Positions 22,097-32,840 of a stretch of 64,000 nucleotides of DNA are shown here, in pieces. Every line of letters starts with the position of its first letter. Positions within the stretch are counted from its first letter, which is position 1. The position numbers and the translations under genes were made by a program. This DNA is from Blasia pusilla (lineage: Eukaryota; Marchantiophyta; Marchantiopsida; Blasiales), in the NCBI GenBank assembly GCA_050084515.1, contig CM114274.1, forward strand, positions 5,890,001 to 5,954,000, written 5' to 3'. Below the pieces are notes generated by a model. That model was not told where the DNA came from and did not search any database. It was given only the letters and a program-made list of their open reading frames with translations.

Positions 22097-25000
22097 TCAA
22101 GAGATTATAGCTCTTGAATCTTGCACACCTTCCCTTCTGTATTTCATGTGATACTCATATTGACTTTGATACTCACTTATGAGCTCCGTGGAAATTTCTG
22201 ACCCAAGGTTGGATTGCTGGCACATAAGTTTGTAATATTTCAGCCCATCATGGCATCTTCCAGCATTCGCAAAGGCTCTCACGAGCACAAAGTATGTGAC
22301 TACATCAGGAACGAATCCACTGGCTTCCATATCCAGCAAGAGACACTCTGCTTCGTTGCAAAGGCCCGCCCGAGCATATGCATCCATTAACACTGTATAG
22401 CTTCTTACATCCGGTCCGACACCGGCCTCCAACATCTCTTGGAAAACTAACTGGGCCTCCTGAAATTTCAAGTTAAGTTAGGATGACAATGATGTACCAC
22501 GGTTTTCAACCACATATACTCTGGGTTAACACCAGCCTACTTATTGATGCTAGCTTCAACATTGCTTTATCCATTCTCATAGAATCCAACAAGCTACATA
22601 AAGCAACTAGAACTAAACAGAGTCTGAGCTGATTGGAACTCTGAATCAGGTATTATTTATCGCTGTGCTCCACCAAATCCACTCGGGGTTAACAGGACAA
22701 AAGCCACCACAGCAAGATGAGACTTACCTTGTGCATGCCATGATGGGCATAACTGTTGATCAATCCAGAGTAAACAGTAACATTCGGCAGGCACCCAGCT
22801 CTACACATTTCCTCCCAGACCTCTTCTGCTTCCTTATGAAGGCCTGATCGACCATACATAGTGATCAGGGTCCCATAGCTGATCACATTTGGTCTATGCC
22901 CCGCCTCTTTCAGATCCCGATACAACTGTACAACCTCATCAGTTGTTCCATGTTTGGCAGTTGAATCAAGCAGAATATTGTAAGTCCACAAATCAGGACG
23001 ACAGCCACTGGTTGTCATTCTCCCCAGTACCTCCAACGCCTTTCCAATGTGGCCAGCTTTGCTGTATGAATAAATCATGGTGTTGTAGGTCACCTGCACA
23101 GACCCACCTTACCAGATCAGTTGTGCAGACCAGCAGATATACCACTCTCTGATTCATATGACTTCCAAACTACCAAGACTTCTTTCCTCCAGCTTGGATC
23201 GTAGCATCCAATTCTCCCTTGCTGTTCAGTAACATCATTGAGCCAATGGATATGTGAAGCCTGTGAGCACAAGCCTAGAGATGTCCAAATGGGAAGTTGA
23301 GTATACCCGGTCGGGATTTAGACCGATCTTTTGAATATCAAGGAGCACGTTCTCCACCTCCATGAACAACTCTCCCCTTCCGTAGAGGTCCAGCACAGTA
23401 TTGAAAGTGTAGAGAGTAGGAACACATCCTGCACACTCCATCTCCTTATATAAGACCGAGGCTTTTTCAACCAGCCCCTCATTTCCATAGGCCTTCAGCA
23501 GGGCATTATATGTCCAGGTGTTAGGTGCACAACCATTTTCCTTCATCTCGTCAAACATTTTCACAGCCGTTTCTAGCTGCCCGACTTTCCCGTAGGCATT
23601 GACGAGACTGGTGTAGGTTACAACATTGGGCCTGTATTTGGTCTTTCTCATGTCTTCGAGAATAAGACTAGCCTTCTCCAGAAGGTTTCCGCTGAGACAG
23701 GCATTGATCATACAATTGTACGTGATGTCATCAGGTTTCAGCCCTCTCTCCTTCAGCTCCTTGAATAGCTCGAACACTTTGTCTAGGCCAAAGTCGTGTT
23801 TGGCGCAGGCATGGATCAGTGCGTTGTATGCGATAATGTTTGGGTTGCACCCTTCTGACTTCATCAGCTCGAACACTTCCAAAGCATTCCTGACCAGACC
23901 TTGCTTAGCATACCTGCCGAATCACATGGAAATAACATGAGCTGAGTAAGGATTGTGTGAGGGCTCTCGAGAGAGGAAGAGAGTGCGGGAGAAGTAAATT
24001 CAGGTGGGCTCTTGCGAAAGATTCATTGGCTAAGGGAAGAAAGGAGATGAAAGCTTCTCAAGAATCGGTAGTGCTGGCGAATCCTAATAGAAGATTCAAA
24101 GCTTAGCAAACTCCAGACTCTCCAACACCCAGATGATGGAGTAAACTCCCTTGAAGTGACACTAAATTCGTCAGAGTATCTCGTATGATTGAGAATTCTG
24201 AAGACAAGTGAGGTACGTTGCAAGTATGATGGCATCGCATCAGGCACCACAGACTCCCACCAACACGAGATTCACTCACCCACAGATCAAGGCTGTGAAG
24301 GATAGTACTGTCGGTTTGATCTTTGCCTCCCTCATGCCATCGAATATTTCTTTGGCGAGTGCAAGCTTCCCATCCCTTCCCAGAATTCCGATGATGGTCA
24401 GATGATTGTACTCTGTAAGCTCGTGAGTCTTTCGGGATTGCAAGAAGCGGAAAACTTGCAGGGCTTTCCCTCGAGCTCCTCTATGCTCCAGCTGCTTCAT
24501 CATCTGTAGCAATACCAATTTTTCACTGGAATTCCATGAGCTTGAAAATTACAAGAGGGTAACAGTACAGGAAACAGCAATTCCTATTTTTTCCAGCGAA
24601 CCTATGGAAGAGTGAGGGAGAATATAAGCAAGCGTGAATGAACGAATGGCACATCAGATTTACTCGCCTGATCCCACAGAGGGCTCTGATTCCCAAATAT
24701 CTCTGCAGTCCGAATTAGAGCCATGGCAGCTTCATCGCCAGAGTTGGCAAGAAAATCGATGACAGCCTTGCTAACCAAGTCCTCCCTGCTGTCGGGTTTC
24801 TTCTTCCGTCTGATTGACTTCGTGGCGTTGCTAGCAATTGGGAAGGGTTTCGGTCTCGGGACGGACTTGCTCTTGGTGGACTGCCCTCGCCTGTCACTCT
24901 TCTTGTGGGCATCACCCTTCTCCGCTCCTACGTTCTCACTGCGATCACCCAAAGAATTAGCTCCGGACCCCGAACCCTCCCCCTCAAAAACACTTTCCTT

Positions 25001-25237
25001 CCCACTCTGTTTCCCCGGAGCTCTCTGTTGTTCTGCAAATTCTTCCACTCCACTTCCATTTCCAAGTCCCGGAGAAGAACAGACGGATGAATCCAACACT
25101 CCTCCCACTCTTTCGAAGTAGTCTCTCGCCCTTCCTGAGGCAGCACACTTCACGATTCCAGGCCTGGAAGTCACGCAGCCATCAAAGCCCAGGGGGGTTG
25201 AGCACGGCGGATTCTGATGCACCCATGGGCGTATCAT
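22097..25237 (-). CDS. P-class pentatricopeptide repeat protein, five exons
   Basis: The exons on the minus strand are 25237-24668, 24503-24280, 23913-23307, 23093-22728 and 22459-22097; phases agree and give 709 residues. Residues 1-190 are Ser/Lys/Gly-rich and start with a plausible organelle transit sequence (…PGIVKCAASGRA…). From about residue 215 come about 13 tandem 35-residue PPR motifs of the P class (PNVVTYTSLVNAYGKVG-type), with no E, DYW or SMR domain. PPR proteins bind organelle RNA base by base and affect its stability, splicing or translation. Intron 1 has a GC donor (CAG|GCGAGT); the others are GT-AG. The start is the first in-frame Met; a 91-codon upstream frame overlaps it by ATGA. 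It is divergent from RPL37A. The orthologue is not identified. Confidence 0.92.
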
Positions 25238-25509
25238 CTCCGCTCTGGGATTTCACGCCTCCTCTCTAGAGCAGATTTTCTCGCGACCTTCCGCCCCTTA
25301 AACACTTGACTCACATACGGCAGCCATTCATCACCTAAAATTATTTCGTACCAGATTCTCCTGTCTGTTCTTCTACGTTCTCTTCCCCATGGAACAAAAA
25401 ATTTGAAACCCCTATCTGCATGAGAGTCCTGTGCAGCCGTTCTTGGGACTGGAATTTTGCTCCTCGAGAGCTCATGCTTCAAAATTCTTCCCACGCTCAA
25501 ACTCTTCAC
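25234..25509 (-). promoter_or_regulatory. Upstream open reading frame overlapping the PPR start
   Basis: A 91-codon frame ends in TGA whose last two bases begin... more exactly, the stop (25236-25234) overlaps the PPR ATG (25237-25235) as ATGA. The encoded peptide is basic and has no known domain. If it is in the mRNA, PPR translation would depend on leaky scanning or reinitiation. Whether transcription starts upstream of 25509 is unknown. Confidence 0.4.
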
Positions 25510-26377
25510 TCTTCACTCTTTTCCCTCACATACACGGAAACCATAGTCACCTAACACTCCTTCGTACAAGATTTTCTGCTCTTTCAATTTCCTCGCAAGG
25601 AGCCTAAAATGGACACCCATATCTGCAGTGGAGACCTGTGCAGTGGCTGTCGGGAATCATATATTAAGCTTCTTCAAGACCTGGTTGTTTCAAATTTCTC
25701 TCTTGTCAGTTTCCTTTCCAACGCGTCAAAATTGGACATACATATTACCAGACGTGCGACCGCACTCGCAGCTCAAATCCGATTTCCTCAAGAGCTCATG
25801 CCTCCGAATCGGGGACAGATTCGCAACCGTAGCAGCGGAAAAACACCGCAAGAAGCCACTTTCGTGAACACAGAGATGTCCGCACTTCACAGCCATCGCT
25901 GCGAGAGAAGCGTGGGGCCCGCGAGCTTCGTCCTCTCCAATCAGACATCAGATATGCACCCACGTGGCGTCCTGTGGCTCTGTCTCGAATTTGCTCCAGC
26001 GCCATTATCATATGCCAAAGAAGGTGACTGCCGCTAACCTCCCTCCTCCAGAGAGCTCGCTAACGAGGCCCTAAATACCTCTCCACGACTACAACAAGCT
26101 CCCCAGAATCATATGCCACAGCTAAATCAGATACCAGCCGCTAGACTGCCGCCTCCGCCGCCAGTGCGGCCGTGGCGAAACTCCAGCAGGGTTTCGCCGG
26201 CGGAAGCTAGCGCATTAGATTCTGTGCCCGGGCCCCTGAGAAGACCTCTTTCTCGATTTCGCTCTAGGTCACGGAGGTCTGGCTGCGCAGCGGAGCGTTT
26301 GCGGCGCGTTTTCTTCGTGAATCGATCGGATTCTTGGCTCGGGCGAGCTCGATCGTCAGCGCATTCGAGCAGTAGAG
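25238..26377. promoter_or_regulatory. Shared upstream region between the PPR gene and RPL37A
   Basis: 1.14 kb separate the two divergent start codons, so both promoters lie here. 25234-25509 (minus) is the PPR upstream frame. 26130-26377 is GC-rich (CCGCCTCCGCCGCC) and probably contains the RPL37A transcription start and 5' leader. A TATA-like CTAAATACCT is near 26070. The plus frame 25609-26037 (142 codons) has no recognisable domain, and I treat it as chance. Confidence 0.5.
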
Positions 26378-27964
26378 ATGGTATAGTACGCCTGGATCTC
26401 TTTCGCTTGAGTTTTGGGCACGGGAGCGGATGAATGGAGGAGTTCTAGGGTTTGTTGTATTTTTTGGGTGCTGGAGTTTTTGTGGAGTTCATAAGGTCGT
26501 TCTCTGTGTGGAAACGTGGATTTAGATTATGCTGTTTTGCTGTGGATTTGGATTCCTTGCTTTGGTTGCTCTTCGGCAAGTCTGCGCGTCTCCGGCTGCA
26601 AGTTGTAGAAATGGTCTAGAAGCGTAGACTCGGTTTCTTCAGAGTTCGTCTCCCTGGTGGGTTTTACGTTTAGGGCCCATTCTTGGTCCCCTGGAGTTTG
26701 TGGAATGGGTTAGGTTTTTATTACTCGTAGCTCTGGACCACGTCTCCCTCGGTTTTTCCCCTCCATCTTATCACCTCTGGTTGAGTTTTCAATTCAAGAG
26801 GGAGTGAAAGATACTGTTTCCCTCGCCTTAATCGCTGTAATCGTCTTTCCTTGCCAGTTTCTTGTGGTCGTTTCCGCGTTTCTTGCTACAGCATTAGTAA
26901 TTTTTCATCGCCGTTTGGGCCTTGGCTTTAGTTTCCATTCCACAGTAACAACCGAACACTTTAGGATTGAGTTCAGTAGCGGAGGATCTCGTGTGTTTTC
27001 TTACTGTCAGTGAATGTCAAATTTCTTCAGACGAAGCGAACGAAGAAGGCCGGAATTGTCGGCAAATACGGTATGTTTTGTCTCTCTGCCAATACATTCA
27101 ATCCATTTCAGGTGGCTCAAGTGAGGTGGGTTGATGCAGTACTTGTCCAACCCCAGGGAATGCGATAGGAGATCAGTGGGGTTGGGGTGCTGGGGATTGA
27201 ATAGTTGGTTTGATCGCCAATTGAGCTACAGGCTGCCAGCGATTTAATTAATTGAAGCTTCAATACAAAGTTTTAAACTCTTCATTTTGCCACCATCAGG
27301 TACCAGATATGGTGCTAGTTTGAGGAAGCAGATCAAGAAGATGGAAGTGAGTCAGCATTCCAAGTACTTCTGCGAATTCTGTGGCAAGGTGAGTAAGGAT
27401 TGTGTTTGTCAGAGTTTGACGTATACCAGATGACAGCGCGCCAGTCTTGCTGATCAAAGTTTTCATTTTATCTCTAGCTAGAATCTTGCTGTGGGAATCT
27501 TCCTAGCCAGTTTGTTTTGGGGAAGTCAAAAGCTTTACTAACTCCCAATTTTTAATTGTGTTTGTGCGGGCCAGTTTGCTGTGAAGAGAACTGCTGTAGG
27601 AATTTGGGGCTGCAGAGATTGTGGGAAGATCAAGGCTGGTGGAGCTTACACTTTGAAGTAAGTGTGAAATCAATCCAATCTTCAGAGAAACTCAAGTTTA
27701 TTCACGGGAATTTGAGGTTATCAAATTACACTCGTTTATCTTTGTGTGTAATTCATTAGTATTGTATTAAGCATTTGACGACCTGTAACTGCCCCATGGT
27801 TCTAGTCTCTGAAGGTAACTTCACCAAAGAATTCATCTTCAGGAGTGCAGGGGAGTTGGAAATCTAGGTCGCCTGATCTTGTTTTTTCTGTCTTTTGCAG
27901 CACTGCCAGTGCAGTTACAGTGCGGAGCACCATTCGGCGACTAAGGGAGCAGACAGAGAATTAA
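26378..27964 (+). CDS. RPL37A: 60S ribosomal protein L37a (eL43)
   Basis: The five exons are 26378-26380 (ATG only), 27031-27070, 27300-27388, 27575-27657 and 27901-27964. All junctions are GT-AG with matching phases, giving 92 residues, the usual eL43 length. The protein begins [19 protein letters not shown] and carries the zinc-binding CEFCGK…CRDCGK pair (Cys39, 42, 57, 60), then the conserved [20 protein letters not shown] tail, here ending REQTEN. It is a structural component of the large cytosolic ribosomal subunit. The 650-bp first intron directly after the start codon probably holds expression-enhancing signals. Nothing suggests a pseudogene. Confidence 0.97.
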
Positions 27965-28363
27965 ATTTTTTCTTTCAGAGTTTTAGTGGATTGAGATACT
28001 CAATTGATATGTCCCCCATCGAAGAAAAGTCCTCTTTGTAAACCCTTTGATCTTGAAAGTGGATGTAGTAAGTGCCAGGAATCGCCGCTCAAGTTGTGAT
28101 TTTGATGGTATATTTGTCCATGGTGAGATACAAAACATTTGTTTGTGCTCAGCTTGTGTGGAATGAAGTTGAGTTGCACTACAAACCCCCATTACACGCT
28201 GCCCCAACAGCCAACATATCATGCCTGGGATATGTTTCCAACTGTTAAAGCCTTGAAAAGAGAAGATATCTGAATCCTAACTTTTTCACGATTTTTCCTT
28301 GATAATATTAATATCTCCTGGTACTTGAGATTATGATCTTCAAAAGTAAGAGCCGCCTATATC

Positions 28364-28425
28364 ACGGATTATGAACTTTGTGCCTCGTAAATTAAACCAA
28401 GGGTACGAAGCACAAAATCATAACT
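28364..28425. repeat. Imperfect foldback
   Basis: GATTATGAACTTTGTGCCTC… pairs with a downstream …GAAGCACAAAATCATAACTC copy across a loop of about 14 bases, with roughly four mismatches in 22. It is short for a plant miRNA precursor but resembles one arm structure; it could also be a miniature transposon relic. Confidence 0.45.
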
Positions 28426-29402
28426 CAGGATAGATGATGATAATCCCTTTACTCACGAAGTATATCTACGCTTCGAGGGAACAATAGGTTGAGGGTACGA
28501 GAGATACGAGTACGGGACATCGAGAGGACGGCTTTCTGAAATATCTTCCTCCCTGCGTTAAGGAGGAAAAGTATGGGAAAAACTAGTTCAACTTCTCGAC
28601 ATGTAACATCTTAAAGATGAAGTAGAGTTGTTAAATAACCCAAGTCCACTTCGTGAAATACAATCGTGCACTAAAATCCAAAAGCAAGTGGCAAATGACA
28701 ATCGGTTAGCTGCCATAATATATGTTAACATCTGATAATTTCTTTTACAAAGGAAAAAGTGCATGTACCCATCAAGCCTCTATCTGTACAGGATGTATTA
28801 TGTCTAGCTCCGTGGTGTACGGATGTGGCCTTACCAATCATGTGTCTTGCATAAGAAGTCAATAGTATTTCTTCCCTGAAGAAAGAAAGTTTTTTTTAGT
28901 GTATAACTTGTGAAAAGAAGGATTAATGAGGCCATTCCCAATTAAAAAAGACACTTTCATTGCCCGTGGCATGTGAAACATTCCTTCAGAGGTGTTTGCA
29001 AATAAAAAATCACTCTCCTATAATAATATAAATGTTGATCAATCATAGAGGCAACCAAAGCATCTCCTCCATCTTGTCCTCGAATTGATTAGTCCTGGAG
29101 TTGATTTGTGTGGCTAGAATCTCAGGTAGAAAATATGATATGCTGGTGCAATCATGTAAATGTTTTGGTGCTATATATCAGGAGCAACTTGCCATGGAAT
29201 AGAGAACAAGAAACATGAGTAACATGCACTGTGTAGTCACAACTACAAAGAATTTGCAGGTCACTTGTCTCATGACAATCTATAGACCTTTCTAGAATGA
29301 GTTGGAAGCTCTTGGCTGTCCATTTCTCCCAGAAGCAAATCTAACAGTGGATGACCATTGCATTGTGAGAATTCAACACCACTGCTAAACATAATACATC
29401 GC

Positions 29403-29445
29403 TGTTCGCACTTACCTTTAAGTGCGAACACTTTAAGGTAAGTGC
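29403..29445. repeat. Two overlapping, mutually exclusive hairpins
   Basis: TGTTCGCACTT (29403-29413) is exactly complementary to AAGTGCGAACA (29420-29430) across a 6-base loop. GCACTTACCTTTAAGTG (29408-29424) is complementary, with one mismatch, to CACTTTAAGGTAAGTGC (29429-29445) across CGAA. Both cannot form at once. Confidence 0.75.
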
Positions 29446-29754
29446 CGCAGTGAAGCATCATAACTTCTGGGATGGCAGCAGATTACGACAGTTCTTAGAT
29501 ACACATCCACACCATGAAAATTTCGGTAAGCCAATGTAATAACCCTATACTACCTGGATAGGATTCACCATGGGTGGGCTCAAAGCTGACTCCAGCCTGT
29601 CGGCAGCAGAATGTCTGCTTGCTCCATTGATTCTTGGCGAGTCCCCAATGGTCAAAAGAAGAATCCACTTGTAGAGCATCTCACCGTGTATGGCCAGGAT
29701 AGGGCAGTAAATCTCCTATGTGAGATTACAAACCCCAACCAATTCAACAGAATC

Positions 29755-32314
29755 TTACATCAATCGTCCCACATATCTTGTGCGAGGAAACTTTTGCTGA
29801 AGTTTAGGCCACTGGACAAAGAACTGGTCCATCAGATGTAGCCTGTAGAACAGAAGTCCAGTCAAGGATAGTTTCTCCACTCTGGCTATGCTTTCGACGT
29901 ACACCATCACAACCCACTTCACGCCTAGAACCTGCAATTGTGAACCAGTCACTCGAATCAGAGGAATAACATGAAAGTACTGATAAATCTATGACCCAGA
30001 GTTGGTCATCACCACTTGGAATTGGAAATGTCCTGGTCTATGGTTAAGCACTTTCTTGTCTTGGACTGGAAGTTAATCTTAATTCATGACCATTTTGGCC
30101 TTAGAAGAGGCTAGAATCACTTTCAGTCTACTTTGCTTGATAGTATGCAGTCCTTTTGGTGTTGCCCCATGACTTTCATGCAATCTCCTATCAGAAGTGG
30201 AAGCAATCAACTAGTTCAGTAGACAGTCATCAAACTTTCAAACAAGTTTAACATATATATCTCCCCTTCCTTTCAACTGGAATCAATTTCTGACTCTATC
30301 GCACTAAATGGCAGTAACATCTCCAGAAGCTTCTCAATACAGGATCTGAAGTCCTGAATACAAAAAGGTGATGCCATACTTTCAAGAATTGCTAAGATTT
30401 CCACCACTGTGGTTTCGGATGTTTGAAGTACCTCACCCTGGCCTTCCATCATTTACAAATCACATTCTGGGGTTCACCTGTGAGGATATCGGTCTAGTAA
30501 TGTACCAACTAACCTGCACCAACAAGTCTTCAACAATAACACTAACCTAAAGGCCAACTACGAAACAAAACATGAATCTTCAGATATTTATAATTCCAAA
30601 TGTAAGCCAGAACCCTGCTACTGCTAAAGTGCTACTCCTGTAAGATTATTGCTCTAACCAGTACCATGAGACTTGCATCGAGACTTCTTAAGATTTTGTT
30701 TGTCTTCTGAGTAGGCTGCTCTCTGGTGACCGCATATATCAAATTATCTGTCACTGAGTAGCAAAGTTGATTAATGATCATGTAACAATTCCCCCGCAGA
30801 GTGGACAGTGGAAACCTCATATGTAGGAAGTGTGCGTAACTGTAACGAGTTTCAGGGTTAGCACTACCCAGTGAGATAGCACTCGGTGGAAAGTAGGACA
30901 AGCTGTGGGTAAAGAAGTCTACTCAAGAGAGTGTCAGATGGCGGATGGAACAAGCTGAGCTACAGTGTAAGGTAGATGATGATCCTATAGTAGTCAGATC
31001 ACAAAAGAATATCTACCAACAAAGGTCAAATTAGAACATACATCATTCCCAAAAAATCCTTTTACTTCACATGTCAATATCAACAGCTATGGGTGTGGTG
31101 AATGACCAAGGTAAAGCATTCTGAACATCTACATTGTTATACTATAGAAACGCTCAAACATATCTAGCAGAAAAGAGACAAGTGCAACTCTCCAGATGCA
31201 AGCCATGAGTGGTTATGGACCTTACCTTCAAGATGAAACCAGCAATGCAGATAGGTAGACATGTTCCAGGTCCATTACACAATATCTACGACCTCAGAAA
31301 CACTGCATTAGTTGCATTTTCACAGCCCACTATTCAAAATATGAGGAACTTCCAGAGACGGTTAGTTCTATATGATAGGTGTCAGATTTAATGACTCTTG
31401 TAGACGTGACCCTTACCACATCAGGCCTGATGGTGAATGTCAGCAAAGAAGCGTGAGCCATCGCCAGAAGAGTAGTTCCTATAGATGTTATGTAGGATTG
31501 ACCCACTTCTCGGCTTCTGTAGATTCTATGGTAGGTTGTGCGTTGACGTTCATCATCCCCAGCCTGAATCTCCAGCCACTCTGCCAAAATCAGCCACCTA
31601 CTCCATGAACCTAGTTAAAACTACGGTCAGCCAGGTGAGCATTCTGTAATCACATGCATGGAAACTGAAATGGAGTACTGTAATTTCGCCTTTGATCCGG
31701 GAGTTCAGCTAGTTTGCCAGCCCATGAAACAAGGCAGGAGCACCGGTCTGTTTGAGTGCCATACTTTGATCGAGCGATCTGAAACTACCTTCTCCTTTGC
31801 TGCCGCCTCCTCGAGTCTCTGAGCTTTCGAGAGACTGTGGTTGTCAGTCAACGCTGCGATGTAGCATCTCGGAAAGTACTTTTCAAAATTCAACTCCTTC
31901 ACAACATGCAGAATTTCCGCCGTGTGACCTCCTGCGAAACAACACACTGAGCATAAGAAGACCTATGATTAGGGATGTCTGTCCAGGGGCATTCCTTTCG
32001 TTACGAGAAAGTGCTGTCCGGCCCAACCACACACTGAAAGCCTGAGAACAAAATCTAATCTCATTTTCTTTCCGACCTCACTGGACTCCCAACCTAAGAA
32101 CTACAGTGAACACATTACCAGAACCAAGAACGATGAGTGTTTTCAAAGAACGCTCTGCTTTTTTTGACGGCGTCGAAGGATATCCAGTCAACATCCACAC
32201 TGTGACAAGGCGCGACATGAAGCCCACCACCATAACCCACAACAGAATCACCCACCACGCCATTCCTTCTTCCTTCTCCATAGCAATCGCGCTCCGATAT
32301 AAATTGCGCCTCAA
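29755..32314 (-). CDS. ALG14: ALG14, membrane anchor subunit of UDP-GlcNAc transferase
   Basis: The exons on the minus strand are 32314-32119, 31931-31789, 31563-31417, 31285-31226 and 29931-29755; all are GT-AG and in phase, giving 240 residues (229 if translation starts at the second Met, 32281). ALG14 recruits the catalytic ALG13 to the cytosolic face of the ER and together they add the second GlcNAc to dolichol-PP-GlcNAc in N-glycan assembly. Visible features: an N-terminal membrane helix (WWVILLWVMVVGFM), the glycine-rich VLGSGGHTAEIL loop, YIAALTDNHSLSKA, IYRSREVGQSY, the ILCNGPGTCLPIC exon, and the ending VYVESIARVEKLSL … FFVQWPKLQ … YVGRLM, all as in plant ALG14. The last intron is about 1.3 kb. 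The exon 2 to 3 junction is chosen for phase and family length. Confidence 0.92.
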
Positions 32315-32840
32315 TCAAGGTTTCAACCGCAACCAACAACCTAGGAAATGCAAGCAGCCACATCAAACCCCAATCAAAATCTCCGAGTAGTGCACTGAGC
32401 TCCAACATGCGGTCCTGTTGTGTATGTAGCATCTGCTCCACCCCACTCTTTCTCTTCATCTCGTCTACAGCCACACAGGTTTGAATAAACCACATAAACT
32501 AGAAGTTGAAGAGTGCTCTCTCTCTCTCACACACACATATCTCATTTGCGGCTACACAGGTTTGGATCGAGAGCACAAAATCGCAATTGCAGGGCGAGGA
32601 CGGGTCCTTACCTTCTTATTAAAACATCCCCGAAATTCTCTCTCTCTCTCTCTCTCCTCTTCTTTACTACGGCTACACGGGTTAGGATCAACCGCATGAA
32701 ATGACAATTGCAGGGCAAGGGACGAGTTCATACCGTCCGTTTTAAACATCCCCGAAAATCTCTCTCTCTCTCGTCAGTTTTGGGTCAAGTACAGGAAATG
32801 GCACACTGCATCAATTGCAGTCCCGAGCACTAGCAATTAT
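32315..32840. repeat. ALG14 upstream region with ~121-bp tandem repeats and CT tracts
   Basis: Two diverged copies begin GGCTACAC[A/G]GGTTnGGATC at about 32550 and 32671. Each continues through CAATTGCAGGGCnAGG and AACATCCCCGAAA and ends in a (CT)n run (32640-32656, 32757-32772). A third partial start (CCACACAGGTTTGAAT) is at about 32470. This is the promoter or 5' leader of the minus-strand ALG14 gene; the CT runs would be GA-rich in that transcript. Confidence 0.7.

Larger units (their letters stand above)
27965..29754. other. Intergenic region between the convergent 3' ends of RPL37A and ALG14
   Basis: 27965-28260 is the probable RPL37A 3' UTR. No gene is visible after that. It contains an imperfect foldback (about 28364-28425) and a compact double hairpin (29403-29445), the latter about 310 bases past the ALG14 stop and possibly in its 3' UTR. 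Frames of 60-80 codons on the minus strand are unsupported. Confidence 0.5.

Noticed and set aside
25609-26037. 142-codon frame between the PPR gene and RPL37A
   Set aside because: No domain, and it lies in the shared promoter region of two divergent genes.
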